Assembly (NCBI GenBank): GCA_014655195.1
Contig: BNBH01000012.1
Coordinates: forward strand, 165,887-229,886
Source: Streptomyces cellulosae
GTDB lineage: Bacteria; Actinomycetota; Actinomycetes; Streptomycetales; Streptomycetaceae
Reading direction: 5' to 3'
Length of the DNA: 64,000 nucleotides
Below the pieces are notes generated by a model. The model was not told the origin of the DNA and made no database searches. It saw only the letters and a list, made by a program, of their open reading frames with translations. The translations under genes were made by a program, and so were the position numbers. Below, in pieces: positions 33,797 through 42,713 of this stretch. Positions within the stretch are counted from its first letter, which is position 1, and every line of letters begins with the position of its first letter.

Positions 33797-34594
33797 GTGC
33801 GTGTCTCACTGATCCAGCCGGCCGTGGAGGCGTCGGAGTCCGCGGACGCACGCCGACGACGGCTGGCCGAGCAGGTCCGCGGCCGGTCCGGCGACGACCT
33901 GGTCGTCCTTCCCGAACTCTGGGCCGCCGTCGTCTGGGCCTACGACCGCTGGGACCAGGACGCCGAACCGCTGGACGGCCCCACCGCCGAGGCCATGTCG
34001 GCGGCCGCCCGCCACGCCGGGACCTGGCTGCACGCCGGTTCGATCGTCGAGCGGGACCCTGACGGCACCCTCTACAACACCGCGCTCCTTTTCGACCGCT
34101 CCGGCGAACTGCGCGGTCACTACCGCAAGATCCACCGGTACGGCTTCGACACCGGCGAGGCGACCCTGATGGGCGGCGGCCGTGACATCGTGACCGTCCC
34201 CGCGGACTTCGGCGTCGTCGGCCTCGCCATCTGCTACGACCTCCGCTTCCCCGAACTCTTCCGGGGCCTGGTCGACGCCGGCGCCGAACTGATCGCCGTC
34301 CCCGCCGCATGGCCCGCCGCCCGCCTCTCCCACTGGCAGCTCCTCACCCGCACCCGTGCCCTGGAGGAGCAGGTCTTCCTGCCGGCCTGCTGCGCCACGG
34401 GGGAGCACGGCGGCATGGAGCAGGGAGGGCACAGCACGGTGGTCGACCCCTGGGGCACCGTGCTCGCCGAGGCGGACCGCCACGAGCAGGTGGTGACGGC
34501 GGACGTCGACATGGCGGACGTCGCCCGCATCCGCTCCGCCCTGCCCGTACTGCGCGACCGAGTCCTCGGCCTCGCAGCCACGGCCGGCCACTGA
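33797..34594 (+). CDS. Carbon-nitrogen hydrolase (nitrilase superfamily)
   Basis: A 265-residue cytoplasmic enzyme. The catalytic triad is clear: Glu in VVLPELWA, Lys in HYRKIHRYGFD, Cys in GLAICYDLRFPELF. It has the stand-alone omega-amidase-like length, and the closing sheet GHSTVVDPWGTVLAEAD. It could hydrolyse an omega-amide or similar small amide. The GTG at 33797 follows GGAGGTGA by 5 bases, a strong ribosome site. Single gene that converges on the aldolase gene with 14 bases between stops. Confidence 0.92.
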   Translation: MRVSLIQPAVEASESADARRRRLAEQVRGRSGDDLVVLPELWAAVVWAYDRWDQDAEPLDGPTAEAMSAAARHAGTWLHAGSIVERDPDGTLYNTALLFDRSGELRGHYRKIHRYGFDTGEATLMGGGRDIVTVPADFGVVGLAICYDLRFPELFRGLVDAGAELIAVPAAWPAARLSHWQLLTRTRALEEQVFLPACCATGEHGGMEQGGHSTVVDPWGTVLAEADRHEQVVTADVDMADVARIRSALPVLRDRVLGLAATAGH

Positions 34595-34608
34595 CCTACC
34601 CGCGCGGC

Positions 34609-35451
34609 TCAGTCCCGCCCGCCCCGCAGCACCCCCAGCAGATGCGCCACCGCCTCCGCCACGGCATCCCGCGCCGGACCCAGGTACTTGCGCGGATCCA
34701 CCGCCGACGGGTGCGCGTCCAGGTAGGTCCGCGCGGCCCGCGTGAACTGCTTGTTCAGGTGCGTGGAGACGTTCACCTTCGTCATCCCGGACGCCACCGC
34801 CCGCGCCAGCTCCGCGTCCGCCACACCCGACGACCCGTGCAGCACCAGCGGCACGCCCACCGCGTCACGCAGCGCCGCGATGAGCGCGAAGTCCAGCACG
34901 GCGTCCCGGGTGGTCATGGCGTGCGAGCTGCCCACCGCCACGGCCAGCGCGTCGACCCCGGTGGCGGCGACGAAGTCCCGTGCCTCCGCCGGATCGGTCC
35001 GCACCCCGGGAGCGTGCGCCCCGTCCTTCCCGCCGACCTCGCCCAGCTCGGCCTCCACCCACACCTCCCGGGCATGGCAGTACGCGGCGACCTCCCGGGT
35101 CTCCCGCAGGTTCTCCTTGTAGGGGAGCGTGGAGGCGTCGAACATCACGGACGAGAAGCCGAGCCGTACGGCCTCGTGCACGAGGTCCACGGACTCCGCG
35201 TGGTCGAGGTGCACGGCGACGGGGACGAGCGCGGCGCGCGCGACGGCGAGGGCCGCCAGACCGACCGGCTCGAGGCCGCCGTGGTAGCGGGCGGTGTTCT
35301 CGCTGATCTGCAGGATCACCGGCCGGCCCGCGGCCTCCGCTCCGGCGACGATCGCCTCGGCGTGCTCGAGCTGCACCACGTTGAACGCCCCCACGCCGAC
35401 GCCGGCGCGGGCGGCGGGGCCGACGATCTCGTCAGTGGGGCTGAGGGGCAT
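34609..35451 (-). CDS. Class II aldolase, tagatose/fructose-bisphosphate type
   Basis: A 280-residue zinc aldolase. Family motifs run GVGAFNVVQLEHAEAIV, VPVAVHLDHAES (zinc His), FSSVMFDASTLPYKENL, EAELGEVGG, VAVGSSHA (usually IGTxHG), PLVLHGSSGV (zinc His) and KVNVSTHLN. The GatY/KbaY/AgaY group, which splits tagatose 1,6-bisphosphate, has the same pattern; fructose-bisphosphate cannot be excluded. Its start overlaps the PfkB kinase stop by 20 bases, so the two are coupled. Last gene of a leftward sugar operon that begins at the solute-binding protein. Confidence 0.86.
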   Translation of the reverse strand: MPLSPTDEIVGPAARAGVGVGAFNVVQLEHAEAIVAGAEAAGRPVILQISENTARYHGGLEPVGLAALAVARAALVPVAVHLDHAESVDLVHEAVRLGFSSVMFDASTLPYKENLRETREVAAYCHAREVWVEAELGEVGGKDGAHAPGVRTDPAEARDFVAATGVDALAVAVGSSHAMTTRDAVLDFALIAALRDAVGVPLVLHGSSGVADAELARAVASGMTKVNVSTHLNKQFTRAARTYLDAHPSAVDPRKYLGPARDAVAEAVAHLLGVLRGGRD

Positions 35452-36367
35452 GGAGGTCCTCCACGGTCACAGTGGTACGGAAACGTTCGTGGACAGCGGC
35501 GTCGACGTCACCGGCCACGGGGCAGGCGACGGCGGCGGCCGAGAGGGCGACGGCCTCGCGCAGGACGTCGCCCCAGTCGGCGCCGTCGGCGAGCCCCGCC
35601 GCGAGGCCGGCGACACAGGCGTCGCCGGCCCCGGTGGGATTGCCGGCCAGCCGTTCGGGCGGCACGGCACGCCGACGGCCGTCGGGCGTGACGGCGAGGA
35701 GCCCTTCGGGGCCGGAGGACACCACGACGGACCGGGCGCCGAGGGCACGCAGCCGCTCCGCGCCCGCCCCGGCGTCCTCGCAGCCGGTAGCCGCGGCGAG
35801 TTCGGCCGCGTTGGGCTTGACGACGTCGGGCCGGGCGCCCAGCGCGTCGAGCAGCGGGGCGCCGCTGGTGTCCAGCACGGTCGGCACCCCCATCTCCGAT
35901 GCCAGACCGATGAGTTGGGCGTACACGTCGGTCGGCAGCCCCGGCGGCAGACTCCCGCAGAGCGCCACCACCGACGCCTCGCGCACCAACTCCGCGAAGC
36001 AGTCGGTGAACGCCCGCCACTCAGCCGAACTCACTTGCGGCCCCTGCTCGTTGAATACGGTGGCGTCCCCGTCGTCACCGGACACGACGGTCACGGTCTG
36101 CCGCGACTCCCCGGCGACCGGCACGAGTGCGTCACGCAACCCGGGCACGCCCCGCAGGTCCTCGCGTATCAGCGCGCCCGTGGGTCCGCCCACGAGCCCG
36201 GTCACGGTGACCGCCCGCCCCCGTCCGGCAAGCACCCGGGCCACGTTGACGCCCTTGCCCCCGGCCCGCCGGTGGACCGCCCCGACCCGGTGCGAGGTGC
36301 GCGGGCGCAGGCTGTCGACGCCGTACGTGACGTCGAGGGCGGCGTTCGGAGTGACGGTGAGGATCAC
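35432..36367 (-). CDS. PfkB-family sugar-phosphate kinase (tagatose-6-P/1-phosphofructokinase type)
   Basis: A 311-residue ribokinase-fold kinase. It starts VILTVTPNAALDVTYGVD, has RRAGGKGVNVARVL (sugar loop), GPQVSS and ALCGSLPPGLP, and the ATP/base site NPTGAGDACVAGLA. This is the 1-phosphofructokinase/LacC group; beside an AgaS-like protein and a class II aldolase, tagatose 6-phosphate is the likelier substrate. The GTG at 36367 is preferred to 36376 because GGGGGTGG stands 6 bases before it. A short CCCCG/CGGGG stem (about 36381-36395) lies between it and the SIS gene. Confidence 0.85.
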   Translation of the reverse strand: MILTVTPNAALDVTYGVDSLRPRTSHRVGAVHRRAGGKGVNVARVLAGRGRAVTVTGLVGGPTGALIREDLRGVPGLRDALVPVAGESRQTVTVVSGDDGDATVFNEQGPQVSSAEWRAFTDCFAELVREASVVALCGSLPPGLPTDVYAQLIGLASEMGVPTVLDTSGAPLLDALGARPDVVKPNAAELAAATGCEDAGAGAERLRALGARSVVVSSGPEGLLAVTPDGRRRAVPPERLAGNPTGAGDACVAGLAAGLADGADWGDVLREAVALSAAAVACPVAGDVDAAVHERFRTTVTVEDLHAPQPH

Positions 36368-36406
36368 GGCCGCCACCCCCGAACCCCGAGACCGGGGTCG
36401 GTGACC

Positions 36407-37357
36407 TCAGACATGACCGTCCTGGAGGACGACGGACCGCGTGAGGTTGCGGGGCCGGTCCGGGTCGTAGCCGCGCGCCTCGGCGCAGGCCACGGCGAGC
36501 CGCTGGGCGCGGATCAGGTCGGCGAGCGGGTCGAGACCGCCGGCCGTGCCGGTGGAGTCCGCGACCAGGGTGCCGCCGACCCGGTCGACGTCACCGGCCA
36601 GGCCCTCCGGAAGGCGCCCGAACGCCCACGTCACGCGCCCGGGACCGGTGATGCTGATGGGGCCGTGCCGGTACTCCATCGCCGGGTACGCCTCCGTCCA
36701 GGCGCCCGCCGCCTCCCGCATCTTCAGCGCCGCCTCCAGCGCCAGCCCGCACGTCCAGCCCGTACCGAGGAACGTGAACTGCTCCGCGCCCACCACGGCC
36801 GCGTCGAGCGGCTCGGTCACCGCCCGCTCGGCGTCCTTGACGGCCGCGTCCAGCGGCAGGACACCGGCGGGCAGTGCGTCCTCCGCCTCCAGGTGGGCCC
36901 GCAGAAGCGCCAGGTTGGCGGTGGCGAAGCGGGTCTGGACGACCGATTCCTCGTCCGCGAAGTCCAGGACGGCGACGGCGTCGGCCGCCCGCATGACCGG
37001 GGTGTCCGGGTCGGCGGTGACGGCGCCCGTCGCCACGGTCCCCTTGAGCCGGCGCAGCAGGTCGAGCACCTCGGTGGTGGTTCCTGACCGGGTGATGGCG
37101 AGCACCCGGTCGTAGCGCCGGCCGGCGGGGAACTCCGAGGCGGCGAAGGCGTCGGTCTCCCCGTGGCCGCCGGTCTCGCGCAGCACGGCGTACGACTGGG
37201 CCATGAACCACGAGGTGCCGCAGCCGACGACGGCGACGCGCTCGCCCCGCCTCGGCAGGGCCCCCGTCTGGCGTGGCAGGGACGTGGCGGCCTGGCGCCA
37301 CACGGCGGGCTGGGAGGCGATCTCGGCCGAGGTGCGGGACGAACTGATGGCGGTCAA
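36407..37357 (-). CDS. SIS-domain sugar isomerase (AgaS-like)
   Basis: A 316-residue protein with two SIS domains. Domain 1 has ERVAVVGCGTSWFMAQSY and AITRSGTTTEVLDLLRRL; domain 2 has FLGTGWTCGLALEAALKMREAA and AYPAMEYRHGPIS, the SIS phosphosugar loop and helix. This is the GlmS-C/AgaS group; AgaS deaminates and isomerises galactosamine 6-phosphate to tagatose 6-phosphate. The TTG start at 37357 follows GAAGGAG by 9 bases; no ATG or GTG is better placed. Its neighbours, the kinase and aldolase, would take the next two steps. Confidence 0.83.
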   Translation of the reverse strand: MTAISSSRTSAEIASQPAVWRQAATSLPRQTGALPRRGERVAVVGCGTSWFMAQSYAVLRETGGHGETDAFAASEFPAGRRYDRVLAITRSGTTTEVLDLLRRLKGTVATGAVTADPDTPVMRAADAVAVLDFADEESVVQTRFATANLALLRAHLEAEDALPAGVLPLDAAVKDAERAVTEPLDAAVVGAEQFTFLGTGWTCGLALEAALKMREAAGAWTEAYPAMEYRHGPISITGPGRVTWAFGRLPEGLAGDVDRVGGTLVADSTGTAGGLDPLADLIRAQRLAVACAEARGYDPDRPRNLTRSVVLQDGHV

Positions 37358-37411
37358 GGCGATGTGCTCCTTCAGGAACGGGGGAGGGGGGGTTACGGCG
37401 CGGCCGGCCGG

Positions 37412-38314
37412 TCACTTCACCGAGCCGGCGGTCAGCCCGGACACCACGTGGCGTTCGATGAAGGCGAAGAGCACCACGACGGGCACGATCGCGATCACCG
37501 ACGCGGCGAACAGGTAGTTCCACTGCACGGTGTAGTTGCCGATGAAGCTGTTGATGCCGACCGTCAGGGGCTGGCTCTCCGGGACGGTGGACAGGGTCAG
37601 GCCCATGACGAACTCGTTCCACGCGGCGATGAAGGTGAAGATGACCGCGGTGACGACACCGGGCATGGCCAGCGGCAGCGTCACCCGCAGCAGCGCGCCG
37701 CCCCGGCCGAGCCCGTCGATCATCGCTGCCTCCTCCAACTGCACCGGAATGGCGGAGAAATAGGCGGTGAGGATCCAGATCGCGAACGCCAGGTTGAACG
37801 CGGCGTTGCACAGCACCAGGGTCCACACCGAGTTGAGCATGCCCAGTTGGTAGAACTCCCGGTAGAGGCCCACCAGCAGGGACGTCGGCTGGAACATCTG
37901 GGTGACCAGCACCAGCAGCAGGAACACCTTGCGCCCGCGGTACTTGACGCGGGCCGTGTAGTAGGCGGCCGGGATCGCGACGAGCAGCACCAGAAGCGTG
38001 GAGCCGCCGGCCACGAGGAGGGTGACGCGCAGGTTGCCGCCGAGGTTCGACTCCCGCCACACGTCGACGAAGTTGGACCAGGCGAACCGGTCCGGCAGAT
38101 AGGTGGCGTCGCGCAGCTCGGAGGCCGGCCGCAGCGCGGTGATCACCATCTGCAGGTACGGCAGCAGGAACACGGCGGCGATCAGCCAGGCGACGGCGGC
38201 CACGACTACCGTGCGGGGCCGCAGCGCGCGCCGGGGACGCACGGGACGGCCACTGGAGGCCGTGGAGGCGGACTTGGGGGTGTCGACGGCGGCGGGGATC
38301 GTCTGCTGGGCCAT
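37412..38314 (-). CDS. Sugar ABC transporter permease (MalG-type)
   Basis: A 300-residue membrane protein with six spans; a cytoplasmic Ser/Pro/Arg-rich tail of about 35 residues precedes span 1 (VVVAAVAWLIAAVFLLPYLQM). The EAA loop is EEAAMIDGLGRGGALLRVTLPLAMPG. The end block FIERHVVSGLTAGSVK is typical of MalG. The start ATG shares one base with the stop of the MalF-type permease (TGATG, 38312-38316). The matching ATPase is not in this window; streptomycetes often use the shared MsiK ATPase. Confidence 0.92.
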   Translation of the reverse strand: MAQQTIPAAVDTPKSASTASSGRPVRPRRALRPRTVVVAAVAWLIAAVFLLPYLQMVITALRPASELRDATYLPDRFAWSNFVDVWRESNLGGNLRVTLLVAGGSTLLVLLVAIPAAYYTARVKYRGRKVFLLLVLVTQMFQPTSLLVGLYREFYQLGMLNSVWTLVLCNAAFNLAFAIWILTAYFSAIPVQLEEAAMIDGLGRGGALLRVTLPLAMPGVVTAVIFTFIAAWNEFVMGLTLSTVPESQPLTVGINSFIGNYTVQWNYLFAASVIAIVPVVVLFAFIERHVVSGLTAGSVK

Positions 38315-39249
38315 CACGCCTCCTCCTGGTTCCAGCGGCTGACCTTGAGGAAGGCCGCCACCATCACGACGACCAGGGCGAAGTTGACGACCGACATGGC
38401 CGCGGACTCCCCGATGTCGGAGCTCTTGAGCTGGTACATGAACACTGTGGTGGTCGCCGTGTCGCTGTCCGGGCCGCCCCGCGTCATGCCCCAGATCACG
38501 GGGAACGAGTTGAAGACGTTGATCAGGTTGATGACCACGCCGACCAGGAACGCCGGCCGCAGCAGCGGCAACGTGATCCGGCGGTACGTCTGCCACACGC
38601 TGGCCCCGTCCACCCGCGCCGCCTCGTACACCTCGCCGGGCACGGTCTGCAGCCCCGCGAGCAGCGTGTACGTGGTGAACGGCAGGGAGACGAAGACCGC
38701 GACGAACATCATCCACGGCCAGGCGGTCGACGGGTCGCCCAGCCAGTCCTTCGGGGAGTCGACGATGCCGAGGTCGGTCATCAGCGTGTTCAGCACGCCC
38801 GCGGTGCGGTCGAGCATCCACTTGAAGCCGATGGCGGTCATCAGCACGGACGCCGCCCACGGGGCGATGAGCGCCCACCGGGTCAGCCGGCGCCCCGGGA
38901 ACCGCTGGTTGAACAGCTGGGCCAGGCCCAGGGACAGCACCATCGTCAGCGCGACCACGCCGACGGTCCACACCACGGTGGCGGTGATGACGGAGCCGAG
39001 GTCCGGCTCGTCGAACAGCTGGCGGTACTTGTCCAGGCCCGCCCAGCCCCGGACGAAGCCGCTGACGCTGATCTTCAGGAACGAGGTGCGGACCATCTCG
39101 TAGACCGGCCACAGCACGACGACCACGATGAGCAGGACGGCGGGGCCGATCCAGGGGAGCGGCCCCAGCCGGCCGAGGCCGGAGCGGCGGGTGCCGCTCC
39201 GGCCCGAGCGGGGCGGCCTGCGGCCGCCGGAGGTGACATTGCTGGACAC
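38314..39249 (-). CDS. Sugar ABC transporter permease (MalF/UgpA-type)
   Basis: A 311-residue membrane protein with six spans. The first is IGPAVLLIVVVVLWPVYEMV, followed by the permease marker FDEPDLGSVITATVVWT, and the EAA loop is YEAARVDGASVWQTYRRITLPLLRP. The GTG start at 39249 sits 34 bases after the stop of the binding-protein gene, and the stop overlaps the MalG-type gene by one base. A mono- or short oligosaccharide is the expected cargo; the locus suggests N-acetylgalactosamine or a GalNAc-containing sugar. Confidence 0.92.
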   Translation of the reverse strand: MSSNVTSGGRRPPRSGRSGTRRSGLGRLGPLPWIGPAVLLIVVVVLWPVYEMVRTSFLKISVSGFVRGWAGLDKYRQLFDEPDLGSVITATVVWTVGVVALTMVLSLGLAQLFNQRFPGRRLTRWALIAPWAASVLMTAIGFKWMLDRTAGVLNTLMTDLGIVDSPKDWLGDPSTAWPWMMFVAVFVSLPFTTYTLLAGLQTVPGEVYEAARVDGASVWQTYRRITLPLLRPAFLVGVVINLINVFNSFPVIWGMTRGGPDSDTATTTVFMYQLKSSDIGESAAMSVVNFALVVVMVAAFLKVSRWNQEEA

Positions 39250-39283
39250 GGGGAGCGCCTTCCGTGTGTCGGTGCCGTGCGGA

Positions 39284-40552
39284 CTACTGGTTCGCCGCGA
39301 TCTGTTCGGCCTTCTTCTGCAGATCGCCGAGCACCTTGGCCGGGTCCTCCCCGACGGCCGTGCCGCCGCTCTTCTTGATCTCCGCGGAGACGGCGTCCCA
39401 GCTGGTGTCGCCCAGCGGGTAGAAGGACGCCTTCGGCAGCAGCTCGAAGAACGGCTCGAGGTCCTTGTGCTTGCCGCTGGAGGTCATCTCCTGCAGCGTG
39501 TCCTCGGTGACGGGCATCAGGTTGTACATCTCGTCGAACTTCAGCGTGTTCTCCTTCGAGTACGCGAAGTCGAGGAACTTCCTGATCTCCTCCTGGTGAC
39601 CGCTGTCCTTGAACGCCATCACCCAGTCGGCCACGCCGAGCGTCGAGTCGAGCGCGCCGTCCTTGCCGGGGATGGGCGCGACGCCGTAGTCGACACCGCC
39701 GTCCTTCGACATCTGGATCAGCGACGGGTGACCGTTGAGCATGCCCACCTTGCCCGCGGCGAAGTCGGCGAACGCCGTCTTGCGGTCGGTGGCGGCCGGG
39801 TTGCCGTAGGTCAGTCCCGGCTCGACGAGATGGGCGCGCAGCCACTGGAACGTCTCGACGTTGGCTTTGCTGTCGAGGGTGTACGCGCCGTCCTCGCCGG
39901 TGTAGCCGCCGCCGTTGCCGAGCTCCCAGATCAGCGTCTCGCCCTGCGCCTCCTCGGGACCGAGGGGCAGCGCGTACGGGACGACGTCCGGGTTCTTCTT
40001 CTTGAGCGCCTCGGCGGCCGCCTTGATGTCCGCCCAGCTCTTCGGCGGCTCGGTGACGCCGGCGTCGGCGAGGAGCTTCTTGTTGTAGAACAGGGCGCGG
40101 GCGGAGGAGACGAAGGGGATGCCGTACTGCACGCCGTCGACCTCGCCGGCCTCGGCGAACGTGTCGACCAGGTTGTCCAGGGTGGCCGGGGACAGCACGT
40201 CCTCGGCCTTGTAGAGGAGGTCGTCGGCGACCTTGTCGGCGTAGCCGCCGGTCTGCAGGACGTCCGGCACGTTGCCGCTCTGGATCATTGTCTTGACCTG
40301 TGCGTCGATGTCGTTCCAGTTGACGACCTGCACATCGACTTTGATGTCCGGGTTGGCGGCCTCGAAGCGCTTCGCCACGTCCTCCCAGTAGACGGTGGAG
40401 CTGTTGGACGCCTTGTCGCCGTAGTCGGCCGCGACCAGCTTCAGGGTCACGGATCCGTCCGCGGACTCCCCGGCGCCACCGCCGCCGCACGCGGTCAGGA
40501 CCAGGGCGCCGGCCGCACAGGCCGCCGAGAGGACGAGCATTCTCTTCTTCAC
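39284..40552 (-). CDS. Sugar ABC transporter solute-binding lipoprotein
   Basis: A 422-residue family 1 sugar-binding protein with a lipoprotein signal: MKKRMLVLSAACAAGALVLTAC, with Cys22 as the lipid site. Markers of the fold are YWEDVAKRFEAANPDIKV, VPDVLQTGG, ARALFYNKKLLADAGVTEPP and the hinge-like GVADWVMAFKDSG. It is the first gene of the operon 34609-40552, and the upstream region holds DeoR-type boxes at 40592-40629, so expression is probably under the adjacent DeoR protein. Confidence 0.92.
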   Translation of the reverse strand: MKKRMLVLSAACAAGALVLTACGGGGAGESADGSVTLKLVAADYGDKASNSSTVYWEDVAKRFEAANPDIKVDVQVVNWNDIDAQVKTMIQSGNVPDVLQTGGYADKVADDLLYKAEDVLSPATLDNLVDTFAEAGEVDGVQYGIPFVSSARALFYNKKLLADAGVTEPPKSWADIKAAAEALKKKNPDVVPYALPLGPEEAQGETLIWELGNGGGYTGEDGAYTLDSKANVETFQWLRAHLVEPGLTYGNPAATDRKTAFADFAAGKVGMLNGHPSLIQMSKDGGVDYGVAPIPGKDGALDSTLGVADWVMAFKDSGHQEEIRKFLDFAYSKENTLKFDEMYNLMPVTEDTLQEMTSSGKHKDLEPFFELLPKASFYPLGDTSWDAVSAEIKKSGGTAVGEDPAKVLGDLQKKAEQIAANQ

Positions 40553-40591
40553 TGCCGTCTACCGCCTTGTCTCCACAAGAAGTGCGTGAAC

Positions 40592-40629
40592 ATGCTCAAT
40601 CAATGAGCTGTACGAGCAGTAATGAGCAT
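40592..40629. promoter_or_regulatory. Repeated TGAGC/GCTCA boxes upstream of the sugar operon
   Basis: Boxes ATGCTCA (40592-40598), TGAGC (40604-40608), CGAGCA (about 40613-40618) and TGAGCAT (40623-40629) form nested palindromes: GCTCA/TGAGC inside and ATGCTCA/TGAGCAT outside. They are in the promoter between the solute-binding-protein gene and the DeoR gene. DeoR proteins often bind such repeated half-sites. A related inverted repeat is at 44287-44312. Confidence 0.55.
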
Positions 40630-40842
40630 CTGTCGTGCCGGGAAGTATTCAGGCAAACCGCAGGTCAGGTCCATATGCCGTTATCCGACCGTTGCCAAAA
40701 TCGGGCACTTCGACTGCGTTGATGTGCGCAGAGTGACGAAGTTCCGAGCAGAATCACGCACGGTGCTTCCGTGGGGCACCGCAGCCCGGCGCGTCCCTTA
40801 CCGTGTCCGGAGCGCAGTACCGAGGCCGAGGGAGTCCGACAC

Positions 40843-41655
40843 ATGTCCAAGCACGATCGCTGGAGCAAGCTGCTGGAACTGCTGGCCGGCGAGGGCAGGA
40901 TCGAGGTCGAGGACGCGGCCGCCGCACTCGACGTCTCCCCGGCCACCATCCGACGCGACCTCGACGAGCTGGCCGAGCAGCAGATGCTCGTCCGCACCCG
41001 CGGCGGCGCCATCGCGCACGGCGTCTCCTACGAACTGCCCCTGCGTTACAAGTCCTCCCGGCACGCCCCCGAGAAGCAGCGCATCGCCACCGCCGTCGCC
41101 GGGATGATCGCCGACGGCGACGTGGTCGGCCTCAACGGCGGCACCACCACCACCGAGGTGGCCCGCGCCCTCGCCCTCAGGGCCGGCGGCAGCCGCGAGG
41201 GACGGGGACGCCGCGAACCCGCCGAGACGTCGGCGCCCGCCTTCACGGTCGTCACCAACGCCCTCAACATCGCCGGCGAGCTCGCGGTACGCCCCCAGGT
41301 GAAGATCGTGGTCACCGGCGGCGTCGCCCGCCCCCAGACGTACGAACTCGTCGGGCCGCTCACCGTGGGCGTCCTCAACGAGGTCGTCCTCGACGTCGCC
41401 GTGCTCGGCGTCGACGGCGTGGACCCGCAGCTGGGCCTCATGACCCACCAGGAGGACGAGGCCAGCGTCAGCCGCCTGTTCGCCGAACGGGCGCGCCGCG
41501 TCATCGTGGTCACCGACTCCTCCAAGATGGGCCGGCGCGCCTTCGCCCGGATCTGCGGCCTGGACCGCGTCGACGTGCTGGTGACCGACTCCGGTCTGCC
41601 CGCCGACACGGCCGCCCGCCTCACCGACGCGGGCATCAAGGTCCACGCCGTCTGA
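40843..41655 (+). CDS. DeoR family transcriptional regulator (AgaR-like)
   Basis: A 270-residue protein. The DeoR helix-turn-helix is RWSKLLELLAGEGRIEVEDAAAALDVSPATIRRDLDEL within residues 5-50 and ends in RTRGGAIAHG. The sensor domain (about 75-255) has GLNGGTTTTEVARAL, VVTNALNIAGELA, GGVARPQTYELVGP and the late VTDSSKMGRRAFARI, typical of the sugar-phosphate-sensing GlpR/AgaR group. ATG 40843 follows GAGGGAG. It is divergent from the sugar operon and converges with GH109; the inducer is probably a phosphorylated amino sugar, by analogy to AgaR. Confidence 0.9.
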   Translation: MSKHDRWSKLLELLAGEGRIEVEDAAAALDVSPATIRRDLDELAEQQMLVRTRGGAIAHGVSYELPLRYKSSRHAPEKQRIATAVAGMIADGDVVGLNGGTTTTEVARALALRAGGSREGRGRREPAETSAPAFTVVTNALNIAGELAVRPQVKIVVTGGVARPQTYELVGPLTVGVLNEVVLDVAVLGVDGVDPQLGLMTHQEDEASVSRLFAERARRVIVVTDSSKMGRRAFARICGLDRVDVLVTDSGLPADTAARLTDAGIKVHAV

Positions 41656-41669
41656 CCTGCTCCCGCGCC

Positions 41670-42713
41670 CTAGGGAGCGACGGCCATCGCGAAGACGTGG
41701 ACGTTCCCGTTGGACGGCAGCACGACGAACGCCACCTGCTTCGACGGGTCCAACGGCACCGAGTGGGCGAAGATCCGGTAGGCGATCCCCGCGTTGCCGT
41801 ACCCGTCCGGCCGGTTGCGGCCGTCGGCGGACGCCACGAGCGTGGCGCCGTGCCGGTCGGCCGGGTCGAACGACCAGTTGGGGAAGCCGAACTGGCCGCG
41901 GCTGCTGGTGCCGTCCGTGTAGTGCACGGTGGCCGTGCCGGTGGCCGCGCTGCCGACGCCCGACCCGAGGAACACGAGCCGGCTGCCCTGACCGCTCAGC
42001 GTGATCGCCTGACCGGCGGACGAGACGTTGCCCGGCGTGCCCGGCTCCGCGTCGGGCCATGTGAGGTCGGCGCCCAGGGCGCGCACGGTGGCTCCCGGCG
42101 TCAGCCCGACGTCGGCCAGCTTCTGCGCGGAGAAACTGTTGCCGTCCCCGTCGTAGTCGCCGGGCGCGGTGTCGCTCTCGTCGGTGACGCCCACGTTGTT
42201 GTAGGCGGCGGCGAGACCGGGCAGCGGACTGCCGACGACCTCGGTACGGGTCCCGGTCGCCGAACCGGCCCCGTCACCGCCGCTGTACGCCGCCGTGGCG
42301 GTGAACGTCCGCACCACGAACCCGGGCCGCTTCTCCGGCACCCGGATGCGGAACTCGGCCCGGGCGGAGTCGCCCACGCCGAGCGAACCGGACACGGAGG
42401 CCACGGACGGCTGCACCGCCCAGCCGACGGGCCCGGCGAACGTCACCTTCAGCGACCGCATCCGCTGCGGCCCGGCATTCCTCACACTCACGGTCACGGT
42501 CGAGATCGCCGGCCCGTCCAGGTCGACGGGCGACACCGACACCTCGGTCCGCGCGGCCGGCGGGTCCGCCGGAGGCTCGGCGGCGGAGGCGGCGGGCGCG
42601 GCGACGAGCGCCAGCGAGGCCGCCACGGCCACGGCCCTCACCGCACGCAACGGCCTGAGGGATCTGAGGGATCTGAGGGATCTGACGGGTCTGAGCCATC
42701 GGGAAGCGTGCAT
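41670..42713 (-). CDS. Alternative independent gene: secreted NEW3/jelly-roll protein
   Basis: The internal ATG at 42713 is preceded by GAAGGAGCAGGACGT, giving AAGGAG 8 bases upstream, a full ribosome site inside what would otherwise be a coding linker. The 347-residue product begins with an Arg-rich region and a clean signal peptide (AVAVAASLALVAAPAASA). A NEW3-like domain (VSVSPVDLDGPAISTVTVSV) and a C-terminal domain (LAAAYNNVGVTDESD to HVFAMAVAP) follow. No catalytic domain is left, so on its own this is a carbohydrate-binding-like secreted protein. Confidence 0.5.
   Translation of the reverse strand: MHASRWLRPVRSLRSLRSLRPLRAVRAVAVAASLALVAAPAASAAEPPADPPAARTEVSVSPVDLDGPAISTVTVSVRNAGPQRMRSLKVTFAGPVGWAVQPSVASVSGSLGVGDSARAEFRIRVPEKRPGFVVRTFTATAAYSGGDGAGSATGTRTEVVGSPLPGLAAAYNNVGVTDESDTAPGDYDGDGNSFSAQKLADVGLTPGATVRALGADLTWPDAEPGTPGNVSSAGQAITLSGQGSRLVFLGSGVGSAATGTATVHYTDGTSSRGQFGFPNWSFDPADRHGATLVASADGRNRPDGYGNAGIAYRIFAHSVPLDPSKQVAFVVLPSNGNVHVFAMAVAP

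Noticed and set aside
34609..36367. Fructose or fructose-1-phosphate catabolism as the role of the kinase and aldolase
   Set aside because: Possible by motif alone, but the AgaS-like protein, DeoR regulator and GH109 enzyme next to them favour an amino-sugar/tagatose route; not excluded.
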